Assembly (NCBI RefSeq): GCF_019578655.1
Contig: NC_063265.1
Span: 6,420,501-6,484,500, forward strand
From: Ricinus communis
Lineage: Eukaryota > Streptophyta > Magnoliopsida > Malpighiales > Euphorbiaceae
Direction of reading: 5' to 3'
Length of the DNA stretch: 64,000 nt
Part shown: in pieces, positions 1-11,158 of the stretch
Numbering within the stretch: position 1 is the stretch's first letter
How the letters are laid out: the number at the start of each line of letters is the position of its first letter
Made by a program: the position numbers and the translations under genes
The notes under the pieces: model-generated
The model's database searches: none
What the model saw: the letters and a program-made list of their open reading frames with translations, nothing else
What the model was told of the DNA's origin: nothing

Positions 1-2100
1 TCTCTATTTTGAGTATAATAAGTAATTATATATTTTATTAAATAATAATTTTAATTATATTTTTCTATTGTCTAAAGTTAAAAGGAAAAATATGAAATTA
101 AAATTATTAATGACTGTAAAAATAAAATTAAAATAAAATATAAATTAATTATTAAACTCAAAAGAATATTTATTTATTATATTTAAATATTTTTTATTAT
201 AGAAATAATATTCTTTATTATTATGCTTCTTACACGCTTGATTGGAAGAACCTTATAACTGACACTGATTATTGAAAATATTGAATAATTTGTTTATATA
301 TCAAGACAAAATTTGAAGAGGTGATGGTAGCAGAGACGGTGATGATTGGTGTACAGAGAAATGAAAATTTGAAAGATAGTGATAGTTGCGGTCAATTGTG
401 TTGGTGGTGCATAGACACTGGAAAAGAGAGAGAGAGAGAGAGAGAGTACCGCCAGTGACGGTGGTTGGTAGTGGAGACGGTACAGTTTTGGAGGTGGAGC
501 AGACGATGGTAGTTCAATTAAAAGGGTTTCTTTAATTAGTAACCAGGAAAGATAAAAGGAGAAAGGGAGTTTAGTTCAAAGAGGAATGGTGTCTCAAGGA
601 TAAATTTTGTAATTTTAATTAAATTAATACTTTACAAATAGAATATTTAATAGAAGAAATTTGTAGTATAATGCAGTGAGATAGAAAAAAAAAATTAATT
701 TAATTTTAGAATGTTAAGGGATATGGTAAATTTTAAAGGTAAATAGTATTTATTATAATGATGATTTATTCTTGTGCTTAATCTTGACTTTTTGCTTTGA
801 ATTAGAAAAAAAAAAAGAAAGAAAAAGAAAATATATGAAAGATATGGACGGAAAATGAAGAGAAATTAAAAAGAAAAAAGTGTTTGATGTTACTGTTGAA
901 AAATTAACTTCTAATTCTTTTTTTCATTTTCTTTTTAAAATGAAAGAAAATATTGAATTAAAAATTTCAATATCCAATTCAAAGTTACTGACACAAGATT
1001 AACACTTTGTTTGGGAAAAGAAAATAAGGTAGGGAAAGAAAGGTGGAGAAAAGAATAAAAAGAAAATGTAAATTGTTTCTTTTCCATGGCTGTTTGAAAA
1101 GATATGAAAATAGGAAAAAGAAAGAATAGAGAAAATATAGATAAATTACACCAACGGTTCCTTAAATTTAAGTTTAATATTACTAAAATGTTTAAATTTT
1201 TATTTATATAGTTAATTTTTTTTTAATTTCAATTGAAGTATTACTAAATTTTTCTTTGTTAATTTTTAATTAAAGATTTAATAAAAAAATAATGTGACAG
1301 TTGAATTTATTTAAAATAAAAAGAATACTTTTACTTGTAAGCAAGTGAAGGAAAAAATAAATAACAAATAAAAAAGTATGAGGATATCTTAATTGAAATT
1401 TACCTAAGCTAAAAGAGACCACGAATAAGAAATGAAATAATTAAAAGCTGAAATATACCTTTGTACAAAAGAAATGGAAAGTTTAAACAACAAACTTTGA
1501 GCTGTAGTAAATAGAAAAACTATCTAAAAAATAATATTTACACAGATTCCTAATTACCCATTAAAAGTTAGCGCAAAAACGAAATCCACCTGAAGCAAGT
1601 AATATGGCGTCAAAAGAATTGGAAAACAAAGCCATATTTACATTAGAGTGTTGGCGAGAGAAAGTTGAGAGAGAGAGAGAGAGAAAGACTGACAGACAGA
1701 TTCATGTAACGAAAAGAATCAATAGTTGAGTATGATTTTGCAAATGTTGAAAATGATTTAAAATAAAAGCTCTAATTTTTCAGTTATGTTTTATCTTTCC
1801 AATTAGATCAACACTTACCCACAATGATAAACAAGGCATAGAACATGTCCATGAACAATGAAAAAAGAAAAAATTCTCCCAAAAGACATGAGTTGATGAT
1901 AAGCAAAAAAAAAGTATAGAATTCAAATTTTTTTCCTTATAAAATTGTAAAAGGAAAATAAGGAAAGAAAGTTAAAAAGATAAAAGATTAGAGAAGATGG
2001 AAATTTGAGAACACCACCGTTCCTTTCCCGCCTTCTTCCTCTTCCAAGCAATAGCAAAGAGTAAATATATTACAGTTTTCTTTCTTTTCATATTTTACTT
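1..2100. other. AT-rich intergenic DNA
   Basis: I see no supportable gene here. The sequence is AT-rich with many A/T homopolymers. It carries two GA microsatellites, at about 425-446 and 1667-1684. The stretch at 300-500 is richer in G and looks like old transcribed or transposon-derived sequence, but no reading frame survives. Confidence 0.6.
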
Positions 2101-2104
2101 TCTA

Positions 2105-3460
2105 GATAAGGCTTTTTTAACGGCTAAGTTGGGTCATAACCCAAGCCTAGTATGGTGGAGCGTTTGGAGTATGATTACTTATTTTGCTACTCGATGTCAG
2201 TGGAGGATTGGGGAGGGGGAGAACATCAATATTTGGCAAAATTCCTAGGTTCCAAATGACAATGGTTTTAAATTGTACACACCTGTAGTATCGGAATTGG
2301 AAAATGTTCGGCTTTGCGATTTGTGGATTCCGGGTCATCTGTACTGGGATGTTGAGTTACTTGAACCCGAGAGATGTGGAGGCAATTCTTACGCTGTCCG
2401 GTGGTCATGAAGGTAGAATGATGAAATCGTTTGGCATTTTGATAAACAAGGTAACTGTACGGTGAGATCTGGCTATCGTGCTATAAGGGACAACTTTGTT
2501 AGCAATGGAGCTATTGTTGTGCCTAAGAGTCGGTCCTGCATTTGGCGTTTGAGCCATTCCACATAAGGTGAAGATTCTGGTTTGGACAGCTTGTAGTGGT
2601 TATCTTCCTACTCGAGAAAGACTCTATATGAAGGGGCTTGCTATTCCTAATGAATGTGTTTTTTTATGGAGAGCTGGGAGAGCACACTTTTCATCTGTTT
2701 GTGGATTGCCCATATGCTACCTAGTGTCAGAATGAAGCGGATATTGATATTATTGGTGCTATGAAAGATGCTTTTGAGTGGTGATATGCATCTTAAAGAA
2801 AAAATTTGTATGGTTATATGGGCTTTGTGGCAGCAACATAATAACTGGTTATGGAAGAAGGTGTTTGTTAATCCTGAGCAATATGTCTCTGCTGCTCTAA
2901 ATTTTCTGCATCAATTTCAAGCCGCAAATGCTACTAGCGGTAGCTCATCTGACACCAGCTTAAATCGTGCTACAGCCGCTGGACTCATCCAGCACTTGGA
3001 AAGTTGAAACTTAATGTCGAGGCTGCAATCCATGTGGGATTGGTATGATTCTCAGGGATCACTTGGAAACCTAGTGAGATGTAGGACTGTTCAATTCTCG
3101 GGTCTATTTGAAGCTCAGATCGCAGAGGCAATTGGACTCAAAGAAGCTTTGAGTTGGGTTGGTACACAAGACATTCCAGATGTGCTTATTGAGATGGATG
3201 CAAAGAATGTGGCGGATTGCTTTCATTCTTTTGCATCAGACTTGTTTGAGATGGGCGTTTTAGTGCAATATTGTCATTCTATTGCTCACATGTGCACTAA
3301 TATTAGAGTGAGTTATGTTAGGAGACAAGCTAATGGAGTTGCTCACGCCTTGGCTAAGGCAGCTCGTTATCAAGCTAGTTCCATGGAGTGGCAAGTGGTT
3401 CCTGACTTTATTCATACAGCTTTGCATTATGATGTTTCCCATTTTTTTTATTAATGATAT
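2105..3460 (+). pseudogene. 5'-truncated LINE (L1-type) remnant: zf-RVT region and RNase H domain
   Basis: This is the decayed 3' end of a plant L1-type LINE ORF2. Reading forward, 2120-2400 encodes the linker typical of plant LINE and RVT proteins (AKLGHNPSLVW, then RWRIGEGENINIW), with a W-to-stop change just after. At 2455-2490 there is a TVRSGYRA motif, and at 2570-2640 a zinc-binding linker-like stretch (KVKILVWTACSGYLPTRERL). The open frame at 3014-3454 encodes an RVT_3-type RNase H fold: EAQIAEAIGLKEAL, then a conserved IEMDAKNV acidic strand, then RRQANGVAHALAKAA. The upstream reverse transcriptase and endonuclease are absent, which is usual for a 5'-truncated insertion. Frameshifts and stops make it non-functional. 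No clean target duplication or long poly(A) was found. Confidence 0.8.
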
Positions 3461-5634
3461 CTTCCTTCTTTTCAAAGAAAATAAGAAAACATACATTCAT
3501 TTTTTTTCCATCTATCCAAATAAGAGGGAGGAAAATAAAAGGAGAAAATGATTTCTCTATTAATTTATTTTTTTTCTAAAAGCATTTTCAACAAGCTTTT
3601 AAATTGGAAAATAAAAGAAAAAGATAAGCCTTATTTTCTCTATTGATTTATTTTTTTCTAAAAGTATTCCCAACAAATTTTTAAATTATATTTTTTATAT
3701 AAGTAATATTTAGACTTTTAAGAAATTTTTTAATTCATCCTCATTTTTTAAATGATTTAAGAATTACATTTTTTTTTCTCTTTAAATGTAAAAAAAATTA
3801 AAAATTAGCACTTAAAAAAGGATAATAAATTAAAAAAAAAACGATTTAAGAATTTATTAAATACTCTAATAAACTTTCCAAACATAAAATGAAAGATTAT
3901 GAATTTAAAATATAATGTATTACGTTAGAATTATTTCCACTATTAAATTTTCAAGATACTAATTAAGAAAAGATAATAATTAACATATATTTTTTACTAA
4001 CTTTGGTTAAAGATAATTTTAGATTCATATGCAGTAAAATCTCAATTACTAATTTTTTTTTTTTTTCTTTTCTAGAAGAATCTCAAGTATTATATTGAGA
4101 CAAATTGTTGATACTTGTTTACAAACAGAAAAGAACAAACTATTTTTTTAAGTAAATAATATAAAATTTACTTCAGCTACAGTGTAAACTCGAGATTTCA
4201 AAGCTGACAACAGCACTAAGAGCTAAAACTCACTTTTCAGGAATTGCTAATTACATCTCATTATCACACTGCCCCTTTTCCATGGATAGAAAACTAGACT
4301 TTTAACTCTGAATCAAAACCAAGTACTTGAAGAAGAAGTCCATTGACTTCCCACCTACAAGTATTCATTTCTCTCTTTCCCGTTGACGCCATTGACTCGG
4401 GTTGCAATTCTGCTTTTAGTATTCTCATATGAAATTTCCATGTTCCTACTTCAACATGTGTCCTTTTGTTTGTTACATTAAATACATTTCTAAATTTCAA
4501 GTCTCCTTTTAAAAGGGTGCAAAGTCTACAAAGAAACGCGTAGAATAATAATACTAGAAGTCAAGAAATTGAAAACAAAATCAAAATCACAAAATGTCCC
4601 TAATTTTCAAACTAAAAACTATTTACTATAAAATTTTAGAATAATGACAAGTTAAAATACTTTAATGAATTACTTTTAACATTTTAAAATCCTTACTTTC
4701 CATTTCTAATACTATTGATAGCCTGATTGAAATTGCCGTTCTATATTAAGTTTAGAATTTTCTTGATATAATGGGTTGATTATTTTTACTATAATAGTAT
4801 GATATCATATCATAAAATTAAGTTATAAGAAATTTAGTAGTACTAAAATAAAAATATTAAAATTTTATACAAATTAAAATTTAAGAATTTCAATAACACA
4901 TTCAAAAAGTCGGACACTACAGAGGAAATTTACCTTAATATCACTCCATCACCTCAAACCTAGTCTGAATTACACTTTCTCACAAATAAAACTGCTCTTT
5001 GTTTTCATGCCAAACTTCTTGAACAAAAGAACCAACTTAATCACATTTTGTTTGCTGGAAAATCAATTTCTATAATTTGCCTAAGGAACTAAATCTGACT
5101 TTTGTTAAAAAGGTTCAATTCAACACATGAAATAAGAATAAATAAATCTAAACAAAGATAATCTAAAATACTTAAAGTTTAAACTAAACTAATAAAAAGA
5201 AAATACTTATTTTATCTAAATTATATCTAGCAATAAAACAATTATAAATAGAATCTATATTCTAAATAAATATACAAAAAGAACATAAATATTACATTAA
5301 AAAATCTATAAAATGCATAGCTAAAATAATAATAAAAATTAACTATTTTGTTAAATATAGTTAATCTTATTACAATTTTATATTTGAGTGTAAATACATG
5401 TAAGTTGAGTGATTCAAATTTATGGGCGGCTTAATTGCTTACCATCTCATATTCTTCTTCTTCATTAAAAAAATTCTTGACTTTCATCTTCTGCCTTCCA
5501 TTCCAAGATTGTGGTCACCGTCCTTTGCCAAAATCTAAGAACTTCTTTACGTGCAGCCACACGGTAACCGCCAAATATCAGATTCAGCACCTCTTCCATT
5601 TTCAGTTAAATTGGTGTCTCTTAATCCTCTGCAA
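3461..5634. other. Intergenic region with the duplicated 5' flank of RLP copy A
   Basis: The first 1 kb is AT-rich with no gene. From about 4500 scattered blocks resemble the region upstream of the second RLP at about 21750-22225. Examples are the 'ACAAAGAAACGCGTA' block near 4530, the 'GCCAAACTTCTT' block near 5010, and a CT-rich leader ending in 'GGTCACCGTCCTTTGCCA' near 5512. This suggests the duplicated unit included promoter DNA. No convincing TATA box was pinned down. Confidence 0.5.
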
Positions 5635-8600
5635 ATGAAAATTCATCTATTCTTTATATGGTTCCTTTTAGCAGGACTCTTCGGCATCCATGTGGTTATG
5701 GTTTCTGGCTCTTGCCGGATAGACCAGCAATCTTTGTTAGTCCGATTTCACAGTAGCCTGAGATTCAACCAAGCCAAGTCTATAAAACTGGTGAGTTGGA
5801 ATTTAAGCTCAGATTGCTGTGACTGGGCTGGTGTCACCTGCGATGGGGGTGGTCTTGGTCGTGTTATTGGCCTAAACTTGAGCAGCGAATCAATTTCTGG
5901 TGGAATTGAGAATCCAAGTGCACTTTTCCGCCTTCGATATCTTCGGAATCTTGATCTGTCGTACAACAACTTCAACACATCTATTCCAGCTAGCTTTGCC
6001 AGTCTCACCTGTTTGATTTCTCTGAATTTGTCTAATGCTGGTTATGCGGGTCAAATTCCAATCGAGATTTCATATCTGACAAAGTTGGTCACACTTGATT
6101 TGTCTATTAGTCCATTCTTCTCTGCAAAAAGCGCACTGAGACTTGAGAACCCAAATCTGGCAAAACTAGTTCAAAATCTCACCCACCTAACAGAACTGCA
6201 TCTTGATGGTGTGAATATATCTGCTTCTGGAAAGGAGTGGTGCGGGCCCTTATCGTCTTCTTTGCCTAGTCTGCGAGTGTTGAGCTTGTCCAGATGTTTT
6301 CTTTCAGGCCCTTTCGATAGTTCCCTTGCAGCTCTTCAGTCTCTCTCAGTAATCCGTTTGGATGGTAACAGTTTCTCTTCTCCAGTTCCAGAATTCTTTG
6401 CAAGTTTCTTGAATTTGAGAACCTTGAGCCTTAGCTCTTGCAAGTTGCAAGGAACATTTCCTACAAAAGTATTCCACGTATCAACACTAGAGATTATTGA
6501 CTTATCATTCAACAAAGAACTTCAGGGATACTTGCCTGATAGTTTTCAAAATGCCTCTCTTAAGACCTTGAAGCTCAATAACATAAAATTTTCAGGGAGT
6601 CTACCAGATCCCATTGGTGCACTTGGCAATCTGACGAGAATAAATCTAGCAACTTGCACATTCACAGGACCAATTCCTACTTCAATGGAAAATCTAACTG
6701 AACTTGTCTACTTGGACTTCTCATCAAACACGTTTACCGGCTCAATTCCATCATTGGATGGCTCCAAAAAACTCATGTATGTGGACTTCTCCAACAATTA
6801 TCTCTCTGGTGTGATATCAAACATCGACTGGAAAGGCCTTTCAAATTTGGTCCACATTGACCTGAAGAATAACTCATTTAATGGCAGCATCCCTTTATCT
6901 CTGTTTGCAATCCAATCGCTGCAGAAGATTATGCTTTCCTATAACCAATTTGGAGGCCAAATTCCTGAATTCCCGAATGCATCTACTCTGTCATTGGATA
7001 CGCTGGATTTGAGTAACAACAACCTAGAAGGGCCTGTTCCCCATTCAGTGTTTGAGCTCAGAAGGCTCAACGTTCTCTCACTAGCATCCAACAAGTTTAG
7101 TGGCACCATAAAGCTAGATCAGATTCAAAAGCTTGTTAATCTTACCACGGTTGACCTCTCATACAACAAATTGACAGTGGATGTAAATGCAACGAATTCT
7201 ACATCCTCTTTCCCTCTGCGGCTGACCACATTGAAACTGGCTTCTTGCAATCTGAGAATGTTTCCTGACCTAAGAAACCAGTCAAGAATAACAAATTTGG
7301 ACCTTGCAGACAACAAAATTGCTGGATCAGTGCCTCCATGGATTGGCCAAGTCGGTAATGGCTCTCTCCTTAATCTAAATCTTTCACGGAATCTCCTGGT
7401 GAGTCTACCAGAACCTCTTTCTCTCTCTAATACTCTTGCTGTATTGGACCTACACAGTAACCAGCTCCAAGGGAATATACCAAGTCCTCCGCCGCTTGTT
7501 TCCGTCGTGGATTTGTCTAATAATAACTTTTCTTCTTCGATTCCATATAATATTGGTGATAACCTTTCTGTTGCCATCTTCTTTTCTCTCTCAAACAATA
7601 GGGTTGAAGGAGTTATACCTGAATCATTATGCACAGCCAGTTATCTGGAAGTTCTCGACTTGTCCAATAACAGTCTGATTGGGTCAATACCATCTTGTTT
7701 AATTGAGAGGAGTGAGACTCTTGGTGTTCTGAATTTAAGGAAGAACAACTTCACTGGCAGAATTCCTGATAATTTTTCACGAAAATGTAAATTGGAAACT
7801 CTAGATCTGAGTGGAAATTTACTGGAGGGGAAGGTGCCAGAATCTCTGATCAATTGCACTATATTAGAGGTTTTAGACCTTGGGAGCAACAAAATCAATG
7901 ATACTTTCCCATGCCTTTTAAGGAATATATCAAGTTTGCGAGTCCTTGTTCTGCGAAATAACAACTTTTACGGCAATCTTAGTTGTCCGAGTAGCAATGC
8001 CACATGGGCAAGGCTTCAGATTGTTGACATAGCTTTGAACAGTTTTACTGGTAGACTACCAAATAGAATGTTAAGCAAATGGAAGGCAATGATTGGAGCT
8101 GGAAATGAAACCCACGGTCCCATCAAATTCAAGTTCCTAAAGGTTGGTGGATTATATTATCAAGATTCAATAACAGTTACCAGCAAAGGGCTCGAGATGC
8201 AGCTTGTGAAGATCCTAACCCTCTTCACATCAATAGATGTTTCTTGCAACAAATTTCAAGGGCAAATACCAGAAAGGTTAGGGCAATTCAGTGCACTGTA
8301 TATTCTAAACTTGTCGCACAATGCTCTTGATGGCCAAATCCCACCATCTTTAGGCAATGTGTCAAATCTTGAATCCTTAGACCTCTCAAACAACCACCTT
8401 ACAGGAGAAATTCCCCGGCAGCTCACAGACTTAACATTTCTTTCATTCCTGAACCTCTCAGGCAATGAATTAGTAGGAGATATTCCAACAGGTAGGCAGT
8501 TCCAAACATTTGAGAACACTTCCTACCGAGGTAATGAAGGATTATGTGGACCTCCTTTGTCAAAACTTTGCTCAAATAACATTGCATCGGCTCCTGAAAC

Positions 8601-8817
8601 TGATCATATCCACAAAAGAGTACGCGGCATAAATTGGAAACTTTTGAGTGCTGAATTTGGATACCTCTTCGGCCTTGGAATTTTTGTTATGCCTCTAATA
8701 TTGTGGCAGCGGTGGAGAAGTTGGTACTACAAACACGTTGATCGTGTTCTTGTCAGGATATTCCCTCAGCTGGAGGATAATAGCATGAACAGGAGGAGGA
8801 GGAGATGCAAAATTTAA
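5635..8817 (+). CDS. LRR receptor-like protein, Ve/Cf type (RLP copy A, intact)
   Basis: This is a single-exon gene for a 1060-residue plasma-membrane receptor-like protein of the class that includes tomato Ve1 and Cf proteins. Family members sense apoplastic pathogen or damage ligands and signal through SOBIR1/BAK1-type kinases, since they have no kinase of their own. The chosen ATG at 5635 opens a clean signal peptide (about residues 1-26, MKIHLFFIWFLLAGLFGIHV). An upstream in-frame start at 5551 would bury it. After it come the LRRNT cap with paired cysteines (DCCDWAGVTC) and roughly 30 extracellular LRRs of the LxxLxLxxNxLxGxIP type with many N-glycosylation sites. Then follow a non-LRR island (around QDSITVTSKG), more LRRs, a GLCGPPL cap, and a transmembrane helix near residues 1000-1022 with GxxxGxG (GYLFGLG). 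The short basic tail ends in RRRRRCKI. No inactivating change was seen. The ligand cannot be inferred. Confidence 0.93.
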   Translation: MKIHLFFIWFLLAGLFGIHVVMVSGSCRIDQQSLLVRFHSSLRFNQAKSIKLVSWNLSSDCCDWAGVTCDGGGLGRVIGLNLSSESISGGIENPSALFRLRYLRNLDLSYNNFNTSIPASFASLTCLISLNLSNAGYAGQIPIEISYLTKLVTLDLSISPFFSAKSALRLENPNLAKLVQNLTHLTELHLDGVNISASGKEWCGPLSSSLPSLRVLSLSRCFLSGPFDSSLAALQSLSVIRLDGNSFSSPVPEFFASFLNLRTLSLSSCKLQGTFPTKVFHVSTLEIIDLSFNKELQGYLPDSFQNASLKTLKLNNIKFSGSLPDPIGALGNLTRINLATCTFTGPIPTSMENLTELVYLDFSSNTFTGSIPSLDGSKKLMYVDFSNNYLSGVISNIDWKGLSNLVHIDLKNNSFNGSIPLSLFAIQSLQKIMLSYNQFGGQIPEFPNASTLSLDTLDLSNNNLEGPVPHSVFELRRLNVLSLASNKFSGTIKLDQIQKLVNLTTVDLSYNKLTVDVNATNSTSSFPLRLTTLKLASCNLRMFPDLRNQSRITNLDLADNKIAGSVPPWIGQVGNGSLLNLNLSRNLLVSLPEPLSLSNTLAVLDLHSNQLQGNIPSPPPLVSVVDLSNNNFSSSIPYNIGDNLSVAIFFSLSNNRVEGVIPESLCTASYLEVLDLSNNSLIGSIPSCLIERSETLGVLNLRKNNFTGRIPDNFSRKCKLETLDLSGNLLEGKVPESLINCTILEVLDLGSNKINDTFPCLLRNISSLRVLVLRNNNFYGNLSCPSSNATWARLQIVDIALNSFTGRLPNRMLSKWKAMIGAGNETHGPIKFKFLKVGGLYYQDSITVTSKGLEMQLVKILTLFTSIDVSCNKFQGQIPERLGQFSALYILNLSHNALDGQIPPSLGNVSNLESLDLSNNHLTGEIPRQLTDLTFLSFLNLSGNELVGDIPTGRQFQTFENTSYRGNEGLCGPPLSKLCSNNIASAPETDHIHKRVRGINWKLLSAEFGYLFGLGIFVMPLILWQRWRSWYYKHVDRVLVRIFPQLEDNSMNRRRRRCKI

Positions 8818-9129
8818 TGAAGAGGGTTCATTGTAGCCAGTGTTCTTGATTGATTCATTTTCCTGATTTCAACTTTCAATATTGAAGTTAGAGGATAAAA
8901 GCCTTTGTATATACATATATATCATCATAAATGAGAAATGGCTTGCGACATTCACCCTGTATTAGGAAGATTGAAGACTTAGATGTATTCAATAATAATT
9001 TTAAGACTGTAAAAGTGAAACTGCCATCTCCATACTATTGACTGCCACCTTTCTGTACCTCAAAGCATGAAAAGCTTCATGAGCGATGAAAATGTTATCT
9101 TGGATTGCCTGATATTCACAAAAGCATAT
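8818..9129. other. 3' flank of RLP copy A
   Basis: This is probable 3' UTR and terminator DNA of RLP copy A, with AATAA-type signals near 8990. No other gene is visible. Confidence 0.4.
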
Positions 9130-9600
9130 TGATTGAGGGACACCGATTTACCAATGCAGGGTTTCAATCTCAGGACATTACTTCGGAAAAATATTTTATA
9201 GAAGAAATTGCAGAGGCTTACTTGGCGGAATTGGTTTATGGTCTGGGGGTTTGGCAGTTTAGGTATTAGGGCAACGTCGGTTCTGTTAATTTCTTTCAGG
9301 AGGTACCCTGTAGAGAAACATCTATGACCTGCAAGGGTGACATCACTTTTTGATATTTCCCAAAATTCATGGAAGAAATTTCCAGGACACGATCGGGCCC
9401 TGGGGCTTTATGGGCTCCAAGATTAACCGCTGCCTCTTTGATTTCCTTTTCTGTCACAGGCCTGCACAGTGTTGTGCAGTGCTGATCTCATCCCCCACAG
9501 GCACAAGATTACCAGCCATTACCTCGCTAACAAATTCCTCATTATGCTCCTTACAGCTGCTGGAAAAAAAAAGCTTCTGAATTATTATAATATTGAGTTT
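9130..9600 (-). pseudogene. Degenerate LINE reverse-transcriptase fragment
   Basis: Read on the minus strand, this stretch holds the classic start of a plant LINE reverse transcriptase. A KEIKEAAVNLGAHKAPGPDR block (near 9400-9460) matches the family pattern of 'I..A...L...KAPGPDG'. Further along the strand comes a TDVALIPKLPNPQTINQFRQ block followed by VSLCNFFYKI, corresponding to 'LIPK....NQFRPISLCN..YKI'. The frame is interrupted by shifts and stops, and both ends are missing. It is a separate insertion from the forward-strand LINE at 2.1-3.5 kb. Confidence 0.75.
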
Positions 9601-9903
9601 TGACATGTTAATTTTGCCAGGAACTTGTTACTTTCATGACAGAGTTCCTGTAATTATGTCCAACAGTTGTGTCTTTTTCCCTCTTTTTCTTCACATTATT
9701 ATATTCAACAACTAATGGCAGACAATACGGGTCTCAAAAATTCCAGCACGAATGGAAATAAACCAACAATATAGAAATTAAGATTTGGTTCGGTCTATTT
9801 TAAAGATCAAATGGGATTAAAAATAACTTCAAAATGAACGAGGATTTATTTTGAAAAATAGAAGATAATTTTTATCTTTGCTATATAGAATTACTTTCAA
9901 ATA
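9601..9903. other. Short spacer
   Basis: AT-rich spacer between the LINE fragment and the hAT-type element. Nothing is recognised in it. Confidence 0.5.
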
Positions 9904-9911
9904 CTTTCAAG

Positions 9912-10403
9912 TAGACCAGTTCAAGGGGCTGGGTACCCGCCCGGCCCGATGTATAATTTAGTTAGAAACAAAAAAGTCAGTTAGAAACAAAAAAGTCATA
10001 CCTGAGACTCAAACTCATGACCTTCACTTATAATTAAGTGTTATATACCACTTGACTACCTATTATTTCTATTTATAATTTTATTGTTATTAATAATATA
10101 TTAGGTTTAAAATTTGAAATTTGTGTTGAAATTAGGTTTAAATTTTGAATATTTATATTGAATTGTCGGTTTGGTCAAGCCAAGCTCGACCCGAGCCCGT
10201 CCAAGCCCGATCCGACCTCTGTTTAATGCCTAGTCGGGCCGACCGGGCCGGGCCGGGCTTTTCATAAAATTTCGCGCTCGGGCTCGGGCTCTAAGATATT
10301 AAAAATTTCTCGGGCCTGGGCGGGCTCGGGCTTCTCCAAAATTAAGTTAGGCCCGGTCAAGCCCGGCCCGAGCCCGCCCAGGCCCGACCCATGAACAGGT
10401 CTA
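9912..10403. mobile_element. hAT-type non-autonomous element (492 bp) with perfect 8-bp target duplication
   Basis: The element begins TAGACCAGTTCA and ends with the imperfect inverse TGAACAGGTCTA. It is flanked on both sides by the identical 8-mer CTTTCAAG (9904-9911 and 10404-10411). An 8-bp duplication is diagnostic of the hAT superfamily. Subterminal DNA is strikingly GC-rich, with runs of GGGCCGGGCCGGGC and GGGCTCGGGCTC (10220-10380), in an otherwise AT-rich window. Inside the left half is a 20-bp tandem duplication (AGTTAGAAACAAAAAAGTC, about 9959-9998). There is no coding capacity. Confidence 0.85.
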
Positions 10404-10411
10404 CTTTCAAG

Positions 10412-10768
10412 TCACTCTAAGTCCCATTCCCTTTGAAAAAGAAAAACTCTGCGTCCTATTTTGTTTTTAGTCACAAACTTAATCGTTAGAGTAGAGATTG
10501 TCTAATATTTTCTTTTTATCAATCGGCATTGTTTTCATGAGGAATTGAAAAGTTCATTACAATCATATTAATTGTTAATATATATTTAAAATAAATAATT
10601 TATTTTATGCAATTGGACTATCAAGGTTCCAACTTCTGGGACTTTGAACTATAAATTGGTCTAGTTTTTGAGATATCAGCTCAGATTATGTTTAAAGCAA
10701 CATCCTTTTTCCTTGTAGTCATCGTTTAGACTTCAGTTTTTGAGGTAGAAAATTGGTTGATGCACGGA
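10412..10768. other. Spacer before the gypsy element
   Basis: AT-rich spacer with no gene or repeat recognised. Confidence 0.5.
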
Positions 10769-10899
10769 GAAGTGTCACACCGCGTAGCTCAAATCTAAAA
10801 TTTTTTGCCGAGAGTGTTAGAATAGTGCGGAATTCTCCGGAACACTCTTGATTAGTGTAGAATTCTCTAGAATACTCTAGAACTCTCTAGAAGCATGTA

Positions 10900-11087
10900 G
10901 AACCTTCTAGAACACTCTAGAATAGTTTAGAACTTTCTAGAACAATCTAGAAAGATGTAGATACTTCTAGAATATTCTAGAAGGGTGTAGATACTTCTAA
11001 AACATTCTAGAAGGGAGGGGACAATTCTTATATATACTAGAATACTCTAGAATATTCTAGACACATGTAGGCTATTCTAGAATATTC
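10900..11087. promoter_or_regulatory. Cluster of perfect heat-shock-element motifs in the 5' LTR
   Basis: The motif nGAAnnTTCnnGAAn is the binding site for trimeric heat shock factors. Exact matches are GAACCTTCTAGAA (10900-10912), GAACTTTCTAGAA (10930-10942), TTCTAGAATATTCTAGAA (10965-10982, four units) and TTCTAGAATATTC (11075-11087). A further four-unit site at 10995-11012 has one mismatch. Heat response is an inference. The motif match is seen directly. Confidence 0.75.
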
Positions 11088-11158
11088 TAGACTTGTATGG
11101 ACATAAATAGTATTCTAGGACATTTTTTTGAGGAGGTGGGATGGTGGCCATCCATACC

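Noticed and set aside
7125..7634. 169-residue open frame on the minus strand inside RLP copy A, with a twin at 23719-24228
   Set aside because: Antisense shadow of the LRR repeats. It is preserved in both copies only because the DNA is nearly identical.
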